Shown: positions 23,691-35,632, numbered from the stretch's first letter. The stretch: 64,000 nucleotides of DNA from Isoetes taiwanensis (GCA_021234155.1 JAJEKV010000008.1:8026445-8090444), one strand, 5' to 3'. Numbers and translations: made by a program. Notes: generated by a model from the letters alone, not told the origin.

Positions 23691-24544
23691 GACAATCTTT
23701 GTCCTCGGCATTGCGCTAAAGGTGACTAACCTACCTTATGCCCAAAACAACATAACATACTCTTTAATTCAATTTAAACGGTCAACTTCCTATTAAAAGT
23801 TAATTGTCAAAATTTAGGCTATATTTGTACTTATACAAAATTATACAACCTTAACAAGTTACTTCTTATAATAATTAGGAAATATTACTATAAGAGTTAT
23901 AGGGTTCATAATCTAAATTATGGCTCCCCTATCCTCTCGTGTCGCCCCTCCTCGATGCCCACCTCTTACTTGCACACAAGGAGCACATTACATTAGTTTA
24001 GTTAATAAATTGTGGTTTTAGGGGACCACCCCCCTTACCTCCTTGAGCCGAACTACTGGCTCAAGGTTGTCCTACTACCTTGCACAAGATCATGGCCCTT
24101 TCCGGTTTGAGCTTAAGGATCATTTAAGATGCTCCCATCATCGCCCATGATCGAAGTGCTACCTTGTACTTTCCGACCCCTACCGCGAGTACCCTAGTGC
24201 ATCATGCCCCAAGGGTTTGAAGCTAGGGAACGCGTCTCATGATCCCATCATCGCCAAGATGATCACTTTAACCTTCACCATGACCCTCCTACGGCCAGGT
24301 GTGCGTCCCCGCCGTGGCATAGAGAGCATCCGATCGATGTCCCATCATCGCCCACCATGCCTCACTCCTCACTCACATGACCCTAATGGTCATGCGCACC
24401 TCTTGGTGCGTGTGGCCTAGAGAATGCCCTAAAGGCGTATCCCATCATCGCCCACACGATCCAAGGTTCTGGCACATGCACCCTACTAAGTAGAATGCAT
24501 GCGCGAACTTAAAACTAACTAACAACATACTAGCTAACCACCTG

Positions 24545-24980
24545 GCAAGTCGGGGTCGACCAAGTCGGAGACGACTCGCCCATCAAACTCCTTCATAAAC
24601 TCCGGGTATTGCTTCTCCAAATCTTGCTTCAATACCCATGTCGCGTCTTCCACGGGCAAGTGCTTCCACTTGACCAAATACTGGAGGAATTAAGATCACC
24701 TAGTCCTCTTGAATGACTTATCAAGAAGGAATTCAGGCACTATTTCAACTTGATCCTTCACCATTTCCAACAAAGTTGGAGTATCCAAAACCTTCTCAGG
24801 GTTAGGATCGTGCCTTTTCAATAAACTCACATGGAAGACCTTAAGGTGGCCCAAGAGATCCAACTTGTAGCTTGAGAGCCCGCTCTTCTCCAAGATCTTG
24901 AACGGACCGGCCCACCTAGGGGCGAGCTTCTTACAATTGCCGATGCGAAGCTTCCCTTGCTTAACCTTTACTTGAGCCAA
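24545..24980 (-). pseudogene. Ty3 integrase C-terminus with chromodomain
   Basis: Minus-strand frame 24980-24696 encodes KLAPRWAGPFKILEKSG and LLGHLKVFHVSLLKRHDP, the integrase GPY/F-type C-terminal domain. It ends in a stop after a short chromodomain beginning. In another frame just downstream the chromodomain core continues: QYLVKWKHLPVEDATW, then LEKQYPEF, ending at about 24545. This module directs integration to particular chromatin in this lineage. A frameshift separates the halves. Up to the junction with LTR C, the same segment is repeated at about 34355-34530. Confidence 0.85.
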
Positions 24981-25359
24981 CTTTATCTGTCACAACAAAA
25001 CAACTCTCGAGGAGTGTTATGTCTATCTGCTAGACTCTTCAGATGTGCCCATCTTTGTTGAAGATATTCTCACACTTCTACCAAAAGCTCTTGCATATAT
25101 CTTTGTTGTTGTTGAGAAACTTCCACCTAGGGCATTAGATTATGCCACATAACTAGGGTCAAGCATTAATAACTGTAACTGATCATGGAGGAGACATCTT
25201 CGATGACTCTTGCTTCATATTATTGTACGTAATTGACCAGGTGGATGTACTCGGCCCATTTGGATTACTTGTTCCAATCATAGTTTCTCAACGTGCTCTC
25301 CAAAATTGTGTTGGTGCAGTCCCTTTGCCGATTTGACTGCAAAAGATAAGCAAAACTCA

Positions 25360-25870
25360 TCAACAAGTTGGTGCAGCTCGTGTTGAAGAAGTGTTGCTAA
25401 ACGTCGCTAAGGAACTCCGGATCTCTATTGGTGATGATCGACCTGTGCCTTCCATGCAGCCTACAAGAACTCTTATGTAGACCACACGGCTAGATCCAAG
25501 GCTGTGTCTATGGTGTGGCATGGCAAGTATGTGCCCTTTTGATAAGCTATATACCACAACCATCAAGGCTTCAAAGCTTCTTGTTGTCCTTGGAAGGCCC
25601 GCTATGAAAACCATGCTGAAGACTTCCCACTTGGCGTCTGGCACCGCCCAAGGTTCCAAAACTCCTGGAATTCGAAGTTGTTACGCCCTTGTGTGCTGGC
25701 TCCACTGACACATTCTTGGCTATGTCTGATTATCTGCTTCTTCATACCTGGCCAGACGTAGCTACTTCTAATCTTGAAGTAGGCCTTTATAAATTTTGCA
25801 TGGCCGGAAATAGGGCTATTATGCGTGTCCTGGAAAATTTTTCTTACTCCTTATGCTTTGAGTATAGTTG
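25360..25870 (-). pseudogene. Ty3 integrase zinc-binding and core domains, degenerate
   Basis: Reading down from about 25870, ISGHAKFIKAYFKIRSSYVW and PGMKKQI..HSQEC resemble the HHCC zinc-binding domain (HP.F..TY...K..F.WPGM). From about 25659, WEVFSMVFIAGLPRTTRSFE then ALMVVVYSLSKGH matches the start of the integrase core (W..IS.DFI.GLP....G.D.I.VVVDR..K), with the first catalytic Asp replaced. Stops and shifts interrupt it, and the remaining catalytic residues are not evident. Confidence 0.8.
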
Positions 25871-25999
25871 TTCTTTGATATTAAAGATTACCTTCCTTTT
25901 TAAAATATTTGAAGGTTTCTCTTTCTTAATCCGTTCTTGCACTCTTGTAAGGACTAGCCCATCATGTGCTTGAACTCCATGTTGGGGAAGATGGCTTCT

Positions 26000-26580
26000 T
26001 CTATCTTCTTGCCGAATTCGCTTGCCGAAGTGGAGATGGCATTGCAAATTGCTGCTTCAAAAGCTTGCCAATGAGTGGTGACGTCTTAACATCTCCACGG
26101 CTGCATGCTCTTCCATTAATTTGCTGTAGATCACGATGTCGTTGAAGAGAATTGATGAAGAAATCATCCAAGGAATTCTTAGAAGATGTCGTCCTCAAAT
26201 GCATACAAGTTGGTGGAGCATTCCATAGACTCAAGGGCATCACTGTGAAGTGATAGTGCCCATACCAAGTTCTGAAGGAGTCTTATAATTATCTTCCCCC
26301 TTCATCCTTATTTGCTGATTGCCCGAGCTTAAGTCGATTTTGTAGAAGAATCCTGCTTCTTGGGGCTGATCCATTATGTCATTGCTTGTTGAGCTGCCCA
26401 TGGTTGATATACATCTTTAGACTTCCATCTTGGCCGAAAGGATCCCCAAGTTGATCAACTCATACAACTGCTTCTTGAGCTCTGCTAGCTCGGAAGTGCT
26501 GATTCTATAAAGAGCCTTGCTGATCGGCTCTGCCTCCGGTGCAAGAGTGATTTCAGACTCTATGCCTCTATAGAGCAAAA
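26000..26580 (-). pseudogene. Ty3 reverse transcriptase, degenerate
   Basis: From about 26560 downward: APEAEPISKALYRISTSELA, then ELKKQLYELINLGIL, the standard Ty3 RT entry (API...YR....EL.ELK.QL..L...G.I). Next comes FYKIDLSSGNQQIRMKGED (KIDLRSGYHQIR), then MPLSLWNAPPTCMHL (MPFGL.NAP.TF). The expected catalytic (F/Y)xDD is lost; LDDFFINSLQ stands near its place. RNase H is not recognisable before the integrase, so part of pol is deleted or too decayed. Confidence 0.8.
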
Positions 26581-29382
26581 GCTCTCAAATTTCACCTGGA
26601 GATATATCATGGGACTTCTTGATTAACTTAGAAATTGGCCGAGGCAACTGTTTCGAAGTAGCATCTTCCTTCTTACTCTTGTAGTCGGGTTAAGACAACT
26701 TGTAGCTTATGTACGACCTCATTCCTCATGATGTACTTAAGTAATTGCTTTTATCGACATGACATGCGTTGCGATTGGAATTACTTCCTTAACTTAAATT
26801 ATAAGGTACTTGCTCTTTGGTCTTTGGGATAAGTATCTCTTGCTTATGATAATCAATTATTGCCTTAGCCAGCTTTAATATTGCATGCTTATTATGAGGT
26901 CATAGTTGCCAATGTACATGAGTTGGTGCCGATGCTCTACTTTGCTTCGCTTAAGGTTGATGTCGAACTTGACTCTTGTTCCGTTGGTGCTGCTAATTAC
27001 TTGGCCTTGCCTTAATTACTGGCCTAGATTTAGACTTAAGAGTCTTACTCTTAAAGATGTCCGTCATCTAGGAGGTGCAAAATTATAAGTTAAAGAACTA
27101 CTTACATAAATCCTATGGCCACAAGTTTAGTCGGCATGACATTACTTTTGGGCACACATAGAAAACTATATGATTAGATAATTATTCTTGTTTTAGATCT
27201 AATCTATACTCTAGGATCTACCCTTTCTTAATTATTGCCCTCTTGAAATAGCCCTACCTTTGAGTTGATGCCATCTAAGAAGTTGGCCGGACTTATTAGA
27301 TTGCTTCCCTTCATTTGGTCGGATTATTCCTTGTCTTTGGGAAGTACTCGTCATATACATGGTCGACGGTTATCCTATTATTGAATCCTTCTTAGCGAGG
27401 TGATCAAGCTCACGAAGAGGTTCCAATATATTGGATATCTGCCAGCAATGTATACAATTATTGTACTCCATACATTTTCTTCCCAATACTTGAAGCTTTG
27501 CTCCATTCTTGGGTCCATCCTTTTAAAAGAAAAGACAAAAATCTACTCGAAATTTCGTCCCAATCCCATCATGGATATTATCACACATAATTTTAAGAAA
27601 CTCAACGATCTGATAGGTCCTCAAGCTTGTTTAAAGCTGGTGTAGTCGTTAGTCATTGGAGTAGCAAGGCGATGATCCATAATTTGTTGAAAAGAATCTG
27701 GTCTCCTTGGAGTTGCTGTATAATCATTCGCATGCCCTGCTTCTTTTGTTGAACATATTCTGACTCTGATCGTCCTTAATGTTGATGCTGACTACTTTCA
27801 TTAAAATTATTCCTCTTAGTGGACTTGCTGATGTAGTGGCGGCATAAGGCTCGATGTCGCATCCCAAAGGCTTGGAGGTTATGAGATTCGAGGATGATTC
27901 TTCTAACTCCTGAATTGATATTGTTGTGTTGACCTTGTTGATTCTATTCTTCGTCCTGCTGGTTGCATGCTGTTGTTATAAGGCTGATGATAATGTTGAG
28001 TGCTTTACCACTTCTAACTATGCAACTTCTCTTGCTAAGAGGAGTTTATGTGCATCCATCTGCAGGGACTAATCTTGATTGATCAATTAATAATGCTGGT
28101 ATTTGGTCCCTCATGATGCCTCTTCTTGATGGTGTTTGACCTCCAATCTCTAAGGTAGAAGATTATCGTGATCTTGAGATGGTGCTGTCGAGGTTGATGC
28201 AGCTTCTCTGAAGTATCGGGCTGATGAGGAAGAAGTTTGTTGCAATCACGCCATATTTCTATTCTTGAGGAGCCCACTCTTGCTGGCTTGTAATACCTCC
28301 TTAGTCAAAGCATGTCTGCTTGGAGTCTAGGTCTGATACTACTATGGCCTGTATATCTATGATAGTTGCCCTTCCGAGGAGGTATGTCCAGTCTCATCCT
28401 TTAGGGCTCTTGATATCATAAGTCGATGAAGTGTACTTGTTGGTGGCGTAGCTATGACATTAGTCATGAATGTCGGGCCGTTCCTCGAGACAATATGGCA
28501 CTTGGAGAATATCCTTGACTAGGAGATGTTCCTCCCCTAATGTGGTCAATTTTGTAAGTGCCGTGATGCCCACCGGTTTGTTGCATAGCCCTCTTGGCAA
28601 TTCTTATGTCTCTCCCACGATGTCGCGATCGTCCTTAGATAGGCTCCCCTTTCTTATTTGTGTTCGGCCTTCCCTGTACACCATCTTGGCGTTTGATTAG
28701 CTGAAGCTTCCTCCATAAGTTTGCCCTCTGCTTTCAATTCGTTGATGTTGTCGAGTGTCTCCACTGTCGAGGCTCGAGGATCCGGAACGAAGGTTCTGCT
28801 GACCTGTTTTACTGCCCTAAGGTGCACAAGGCAACTAATACTATCACAAGAAGAATTACTTATGTGTACTTACTCTACAATCCCTGTTTTTATACCTTTA
28901 TCCACTCTACCTCAAATGACCCACTTGGCATTTGGCACTTTACTAGACACTGAGGAAGGTACTTATTTACTGTTATGGGGTGGTAGAAGGAGACTCATTC
29001 ACTGGGTGTACTTGGTGTGCTAGACTGAATTACCTAGATAAAATGAATTCCTAGACAATTATCTATGATACAAAGGCATGCCTGAAGACACTTGATGATA
29101 GTGCACCTATAACGTGTGTTGGTGTACCCTACCAACGTGTGACAACAATTTCTAAGGCCTTGGTAACTAGCTGGGTTTCTAAGAAAAAGTTTCATTATAC
29201 TACCTGTATGTAGACAAGAAGACACTTAGCAAGATAAGGGCGACAACTAGGCTATGATGAGTGCAGATGCTGTCTCTATCTAGCTTAAGGATCTTGGTTC
29301 TAAGTCTAAGGCTTGGCCATTAGTATTATCTAACATTATTAAAGCTTAAATTTAATTAAGAATTATAATTCAAACATAAACG

Positions 29383-29460
29383 ATGCCCGCCCTTAGTGGT
29401 TGGCATGGGGGGGTTTGGGGGGTTCAACCCTGTGGGTGGGAGGTTCGATTCTCGCTACTG
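29383..29460 (+). repeat. tRNA-like block, possible SINE head
   Basis: The segment gcccttagtggttggcatgg resembles a pol III A box, and aggttcgattctc at 29441-29453 is close to the B box (GGTTCGANTCC), at near tRNA spacing. No cloverleaf acceptor pairing or poly(A) tail is obvious. It could equally be a chance match. Confidence 0.3.
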
Positions 29461-29600
29461 TGGGAATTCTTTTAAGATGAGGTTCAAATGGATTGAAAAG
29501 CTAGAATGGGGTACTACAAGACACTAGAGTGCAAGGTAGAAGACTAGCATATGTACTAGCAATTTTGCTAAATTTTTGACTTCGAATCATATGACTCGGT

Positions 29601-29900
29601 TGAATCCGCGCCAATGACATCTGCGTTGAGAACGCACACCCATTTGGCGCGGTCTCACCCTGGTGCCTTGTTGTTTGCTAAGATTTATCAATTCCAGCAA
29701 CTATAAGATCCTAGAATGCCTATTTGGGCCAATTCTAAGATCCTAGAATGCCTATTTGGGCCAATTCTAAACTAACTAGCAACTTATTTCATACCAAAAA
29801 GATATCTAAAAGTGCAAATATGGGCAAATCGGGTGAATCCGCGCGGATGGCCTCTGCGTCGCGAACGCAGACGTGTTTGGCGCGGTCTCACCCGGGTGGG
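29601..29900 (+). repeat. Local duplications: 32-bp direct repeat and a diverged GC-rich pair
   Basis: A 32-bp unit beginning taagatcctagaatgcctat is present twice in tandem at 29704-29735 and 29736-29767 without change. A GC-rich block beginning tgaatccgcgc and ending ttggcgcggtctcaccc occurs at 29601-29660 and again, diverged, at 29833-29893. Confidence 0.8.
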
Positions 29901-30128
29901 CCAATTCTAGCTATTTTTGGATATTTTTTGACAAATTTAAAGTGCTACACTGCATTTCTAGACAATTTCTAAGCATTCTAACATCTTTTGGTACGAAATT
30001 TGGATCAATTTTGCCCTAAATCAAGTGACTATGCTACTTAGCCAATTAAGAGCATTTTAAGTAAGATGCAAGGGATTCTACTACAATTAATTTATACAAG
30101 AATATTTTATATTCTACAATCAATTAAT

Positions 30129-31340
30129 TTATAGTAAATTTACTTCTAATGAGTAAAACAATGTGCAGGAAAAACTTATATTTATATAGTTTGCGGTGAC
30201 CGGGCTCTTCACGACTTCTCCTTGCGACTCCTCCTCACCGGGGGAGGTCTTTGGGCCTGCTTGGTATGGATCGCTTGAGAGGTTGCCTTCTTCAAAGGTT
30301 GTACCAGCTCGCCTCCATTGCCTCTGCTGGGGGCTCGGACCATCAAGGGTGCGGATCTTGGCCTCCTCGGCTTTGGCCGCCGTGGCGATCCCGCCCGTCG
30401 TTGATGTGGTTCGGTGGTCGTAGCCTATCTCGAACTCTGGATAGACCTTTGATGTAGGCACTTTCGAAAAGGCGCTCGGATCATCGATCATCAATTTGAT
30501 ACTGGCTGGGCAATGCCGAATATCTTTGGCAGCTCTCTTGTCTTTGGGGATTTGGCCCATGGCGGACCTTCTTCGGGGAATCGAGTCGAGGTGGTGGAGG
30601 CTAGCTTTTCGACCCTGGTCGGCTACCTTGTCAGATCCATTGGCGGAGATAATTCTTGCATGTTGCCTTCTTCTTCTTGAGGGCTCATCCTCCTCCGGTT
30701 AAATCTAGTTGTGGTTCTCTCCTTTTTGCGTCTCTTCCTTCCTTTTCTTCCGCATTGATTGCTCGCTCCCTTCTTCTTTGTTCCTGCTTCTTTGGGGTTG
30801 CTTTATTCTTAGGGGTTGCTCCTCTTGCTTCTTTGCTCCCCTATTCTTCTGGTGTTGCGGTTGCTCCTACTTTGGAAGTTGCTCTTGCTACTTGCTCTTC
30901 ACCTTCTCTCCCTGTTGCTGGGGTTGCTCCTGTTGCTGAGGTTGCTCTTGCTACTTGCTCTTCCTCTGCCAGAAACAGATGCCACGATCTCAATTTCCCC
31001 CGAGCCTTGCGATCATTCACCTGAAGTGCTAAGTCGTTGCTCCTCCACGAGGTGAAGCGATTAAATGCGAAGAGCTTGAGTGGCTAAGTTAGGTTCGTGC
31101 GGCCTGGAGTCGCGGGGCCTCAAGAATTTGCTTGTCGCCGCCCACCATGAGTGCTTCAACGTTGCGGTGCAAGCTGGAGCTTCCAACCTTCCTAGCTACT
31201 TGTTTGGTCCTCCCAACAGCTTAGCTTCCTTGATGGTGGCCTCTTCGAGCGATCTTGCCTCTATCTTCGCGGCTCCTTTGGATCGATCTCGTGTTTGTTT
31301 GTTTGGGACACTCTTGTGGCGACTTGGATATTAGCTTCTA
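30129..31340 (-). pseudogene. Probable gag-like region of the Ty3 element
   Basis: GC-richer than its surroundings. It includes a minus frame at 30129-30560 (143 codons) rich in Lys, Glu, Ser and Pro. Upstream (about 30660-31060) the minus strand encodes a hydrophilic Glu/Ala/Arg-rich stretch with a repeated EEQVARATS phrase, interrupted by stops. Its position after the primer-binding site suggests gag, but I see no capsid or CCHC signature. Plus-strand leucine-rich frames here are shadows. Confidence 0.4.
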
Positions 31341-31839
31341 ATTAAACTTTACAAGGGTAAGAGGGAGGTTCAAGCTACCTTTTGGGAACTTCTAGGGAGT
31401 AGAGGCGCTTCTATAGGTTTATTAACTACTTTTTCTTAAGAGTAAATTTTATTATAACTATGGGTTAATAATTAAGGTACTTCCCCTAATCACTTAACTA
31501 TTTCTCAAAATTTCCTAATTCCTTTTTGGGCCAAGTAGTGGTCATTTCACGCCATTTCTTTCAAGCTTTATTTTGAGCGATTTCTCATTCAATTTTTTTT
31601 GCTTGAAAGGTGCGGTTCATGAACAACTTGAGCTCAAATTTACTAGAAGGTTTCTTTTGACTATATTATTTCCACCACTTAGACTATACTTAATCTAATT
31701 ACGACCCTACTAATGGGAAAAAATTTTCTCCCCTTTCGCGGTTCAAGACTGGAATTCTCATTCCATTCATTAGCTAGGCCAGTTAGTCTACCTATTCAGG
31801 GATATGGTCAGGGCTAACTCTTGGTCAACCAAGAACATT

Positions 31840-31851
31840 GCTCTGATACCA
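31840..31851 (-). other. Primer-binding site, initiator Met tRNA type
   Basis: On the minus strand TGGTATCAGAGC begins one base after the end of LTR B. This matches the standard site complementary to the 3' end of plant initiator tRNA-Met. It shows LTR B acts as the 5' LTR for the internal region below it. Confidence 0.9.
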
Positions 31852-31852
31852 T

Positions 31853-33479
31853 TGTGACGCTCCCTGCTAAATATACGGTGCCCGGCCGTACACTCGGCAG
31901 GAAATCCCCCATCCGGTCCATCAACCGCATGGGCCCTCCGTCTAACCCGCTCGAGAGAATCCTAGTGCGGGCGGGGACACGGCGTGTCTTAGCGCCCTTC
32001 CCCTATGGGCTCCTATCACAGCGGAAGCATAAACAACGTCAGAACTAGCAATAACAATACAACATACTACCTCGAAGGGTAGTCCATCACATATCCACAA
32101 CTGCAAAGAAGATAATCCTATGCCATAAAACATAAGAGCTCCTACCCATGGCTCCGACTCATAAGGGGGGTGACTGACTGGCTAGGCCTCAAGATAGAGC
32201 AGACCGAGTCATAACAATGGCGAGGGCTGGCATAAGACAATGGCTAGGGTTGACCACTCCATCCGCCCCTCCTGTGCATACTTTGCAGATGGGCTAAATC
32301 AAGCTCTGGCGTGACTCTAGCCTTCCGGATACGTAATCCCATGGTATCACCCATCGGGACTACTCCAGGTTGCATCTCCCTGGTCCGATGAGGCAGGAAG
32401 GGTTGCATCTCCCCTTCCCGGGGTCTAGAGGTTCCGCAGCGGCGACACACGATTCGTACCCGACTGAACCCCCCAAAACAAGAGCCAAGCCGACACTTGC
32501 AGCTCTTGAGAGGCAGGGCGACACCATCGCCCCAGGAGGTGTCAGACCCATGCTCGGCCCGCACGAAGTGACCGACCATAAGCCTAGCCCACTATGGGAT
32601 CCCCCGTAGCCCCCACTCGGCAGGGATCCTCCCTCCGCATTGCCTCTAGCCCCGTTGTGTAGTGCTGAGTCACATCATAGCCTCTATAGCCTGGTGGGCT
32701 ACTATGCACAGGCCGCATCTAATAGGAACTAAGGGATCTACTCTAGGAGCATACTACATATGGCCCTAGGTCTCTACCCCCCTTCCCAATACAAGAGGAG
32801 CAAACATGATCAACCAACATCACATAATCATCATATCCTAAGAATGATCATAAGAAGAACATCTTAACCTAATCATACAATCTAACTAATGGTTAGGGTT
32901 CATTGATTAGGGTTCAAGATGTTGAATACGGGTTCTAGGATGGCTCTACTCTAGATACAAGATACTAGCACATCCGAATGCTAATTCCGGATGAGCTATC
33001 ACAACTACTACCCTACATACCGCTCCTGATGCTCTCCCTCCCCCGATCCGGTGTGCCTCCATGGTCTTGACTCACGTGATGCTGCTCTTGCTCCAAGAAC
33101 GAGTCTACCTCCTCGGGGGGCACTGCACCATGTCTATGCCACAAGAAGCGATGTTCAAAAACGGGGTTTCGAGCAGTAGATGAGTCTCTCGGGTGCTAGG
33201 GCTGGAAAGAGGCCTAGGGTTAGGGTTCCAGCCTATATAAGTTAGGTCCACCTAAGATGCCACGTGGCACCAATCGAGTGAGTCTCGTGTGGCGGTTGCC
33301 CAATAGGTTAAGGCCACGTGGAAAATGGTCTTAACCTAAGGTTGGCTAAGTTATATGAATAACTTAGTCATGCCCCTAGTGCCACAATCTATGGTATACA
33401 AGGCTATGAAGATAGACTTGTATAGTGATCGAGGTCCAAAATATAATATTCATAGCGTATATTCCCCTGGAACGTCACA
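31853..33479 (-). repeat. LTR B (middle LTR, shared by two element units)
   Basis: 1627 bp, collinear with LTR A, with scattered substitutions and small indels, several in homopolymers. It is preceded on the minus strand by a polypurine tract (33491-33480) and pol end. It is followed by a primer-binding site (31851-31840). It is therefore a 3' LTR for the upstream partial unit and a 5' LTR for the downstream one. Confidence 0.9.
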
Positions 33480-34530
33480 TTCTCCCCCCCTTAGGACAAT
33501 GCTGTCCTCAGCATTGCGCTAAGGTGACTAACCTACCTTATGCCTGCAAAACAACATAACATACTCTTTAATTCAATTTAAACGGTCAACTTCCTATTAA
33601 AAGTTAATTGTCAAAATTTAGGCTATATTTGTACTTATACAAAATTATACAACCTTAACAAGTTACTTCTTATAATAATTAGGAAATATTACTATAAGAG
33701 TTATAGGGTTCATAATCTAAATTATGGCTCCCCCTATCCTCTCGTAATGCGCCCCTCCTCGATGCCCACCTCTTACTTGCCTGCACAAGGAGCACATTAC
33801 ATTAGTTTAGTTAATAAATTGTGGTTTTAGGGGACCACCCCCCTTACCTCCTTGAGCCGAACTACTGGCTCAAGGTTGTCCTACTACCTTGCACAAGATC
33901 ATGGCCCTTTCGGATTTGAGCTTAAGGATCATTTAAGATGCTCCCATCATCGCCCATGATCGAGTGCTACCTTGTACTTTCGATTTGCGGTCGAAAGTAC
34001 CCCTAGTGCATCATGCCCCAAGGGTTTGAAGCTAGGGAACGTCTCATGATCCCATCATCGCGCATGATCACTTTAACCTTCACCATGACCCTCCTACGGC
34101 CAGGTGTGCGTCCCCCGCATCGTGGCATAGAGAGCATCCGATCGATGTCCCATCATCGCCCACCATGCCTCACTCCTCACTCACATGACCCTAATGGTCA
34201 TGCGCACCTCTTGGTGCGTGTGGCCTAGAGAATGCCCTAAAGGCGTATCCCATCATCGCCCACACGATCCAAGGTTCTGGCACATGCACCCTACTAAGTA
34301 GAATGCATGCGCCAGGCTTAAGGATAACTAACAACATACTAGCTAACCACCTGGCAAGTCGGGGTCGACCAAGTCGGAGATGACTCGCCCATCAAACTCC
34401 TTCATAAACTCCGGGTATTGCTTCTCCAAATCTTGCTTCAATACCCATGTCGCGTCTTCCACGGGCAAGTGCTTCCACTTGACCAAATACTGGAGGAATT
34501 AAGATCACCTAGTCCTCTTGAATGACTTAT
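33480..34530 (-). mobile_element. Truncated Ty3 internal end (chromodomain and 3' region)
   Basis: Nearly the same as 23680-24720, including the chromodomain end at about 34355-34500 and the polypurine tract at 33480-33491. It breaks off at 34530, where sequence jumps into LTR C. The junction shares TAT between both parents. Confidence 0.85.
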
Positions 34531-35320
34531 AGCCTGGTGGGCTACTATGCACAGGCCGCATCTAATAGGAACTAAGGGATCTACTCTAGGAGCATACTAC
34601 ATATGGCCCTAGGTCTCTACCCCCCTTCCCAATACAAGAGGAGCAAACATGATCAACCAACATCACATAATCATCATATCCTAAGAATGATCATAAGAAG
34701 AACATCTTAACCTAATCATACAATCTAACTAATGGTTAGGGTTCATTGATTAGGGTTCAAGATGTTGAATACGGGTTCTAGGATGGCTCTACTCTAGATA
34801 CAAGATACTAGCACATCCGGAATGCTAATTCCAGATGAGCTATCACAACTACTACCCTACATACCTGCTCCTGATGCTCTCCCTCCCGATCCGTGTGCCT
34901 CCATGGTCTTCGACTCACGTGACGCTGCTCTTGCTCCAAGAACGAGTCTACCCTGCGGGGGCTGCTGCACCAGTCTATGCCACAGCAAACGATGTTCGAA
35001 ACGGGGTTTCGAACGAGTAGATGAGTCTCTGGGTGCTAGGGCTGGAAAGAGGCCTAGGGTTAGGGTTCCAGCCTATATAAGTTAGGTCCACCTAAGATGC
35101 CACGTGGCACCAATCGAGTGAGTCTCGTGTGGCGGTTGCCCAATAGGTTAAGGCCACGTGGAAAATGGTCTTAACCTAAGGTTGGCTAAGTTATATGAAT
35201 AACTTAGTCATGCCCCCTAGTGCCACAATCTATGGTATACAAGGCTATGAAGATAGACTTGTATAGTGACGGGTCCAGAAATATACGTATTCATAGCGTA
35301 TATTCCCCTGGAACGTCACA
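34530..35320 (-). repeat. LTR C (5' LTR remnant)
   Basis: Corresponds to 22890-23679 of LTR A. It retains the LTR start (TGTGACGTTCC on the minus strand at 35320) but lacks about 850 bp of its 3' part. It abuts GAGAA (35321-35325) and then LINE-1. An 87-codon frame inside it (34822-35085) is the same at protein level as that in LTR A (23181-23444), showing very low divergence. Confidence 0.9.
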
Positions 35321-35617
35321 GAGAATGCTGCCACTGTCATGCTGCACGCGCACCCACAAGTAGTTGTACCTGTCTGTTTTGTGCAACGAGACTGAGTGCC
35401 TCAAGGTTGCACGATAGTAGCAGGCAACCCCGCCATGCCCTCGCTTGCCGGTGCACTCATTGAACACCGAGAAATGCAGATAGCCTGGGAGGTTCGGCAG
35501 TCTGTGCCCTGCATGCTCCCATGTTTCCATGAGGAAAATGAGATCCATATCTGGTGCAATAGAGTTGAGACTCTCTCCTTTCTGCCAGGGGAAGCCCCGA
35601 CAGTTCCAAGACACCAT
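35321..35617 (-). pseudogene. LINE-1 ORF2 start: endonuclease N-terminus (block I)
   Basis: Minus frame beginning at 35617, 15 nt beyond the ORF1 stop at 35633-35635. It encodes MVSWNCRGFPWQKGESLNSI, DLIFLMETWEHAG and KRGHGGVACYYR. This is the start of an AP-endonuclease-like domain: WNCRG with its active-site Asn, then ETW with its metal-binding Glu. It is cut at 35321 by the Ty3 composite and resumes at 22036. Endonuclease plus RT marks an APE-type LINE that nicks its own target. Confidence 0.9.
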
Positions 35618-35632
35618 CTGGAGGCACAGTTC

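Larger units (their letters stand above)
26600..30100 (-). other. Ty3 internal region, protease/gag area too degraded to assign
   Basis: About 3.5 kb between the RT remnant and the gag-like region. Frames are short on both strands (the longest plus frame is 100 codons) and I cannot name domains in them. It contains a tRNA-like block at 29383-29460 and two sets of local duplications at 29601-29900. Confidence 0.4.
22037..35320 (-). mobile_element. Ty3-type chromodomain LTR retrotransposon composite with three LTRs
   Basis: Minus-strand order: LTR C (35320-34530, 3' part missing), a short piece of pol end plus polypurine tract (34530-33480), LTR B (33479-31853), primer-binding site (31851-31840), gag-like region, decayed pol, polypurine tract (23690-23680), LTR A (23679-22037). 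The whole block lies between GAGAA at 22032-22036 and GAGAA at 35321-35325 within LINE-1, so it behaves as one insertion. The element has RT, integrase and a C-terminal chromodomain, which places it among Ty3 chromodomain elements. Several frame breaks make it non-functional. Confidence 0.9.

Noticed and set aside
30656-31055. Plus-strand leucine/cysteine-rich frames resembling membrane proteins
   Set aside because: They are shadows of the minus-strand Glu/Ala/Lys-rich gag-like region, whose complement reads as Leu/Ser/Cys.
31840-31851. tRNA-like match TGGTATCAGAGC
   Set aside because: As a tRNA gene it is rejected: it is only the primer-binding site complementary to the tRNA 3' end, with no cloverleaf around it.
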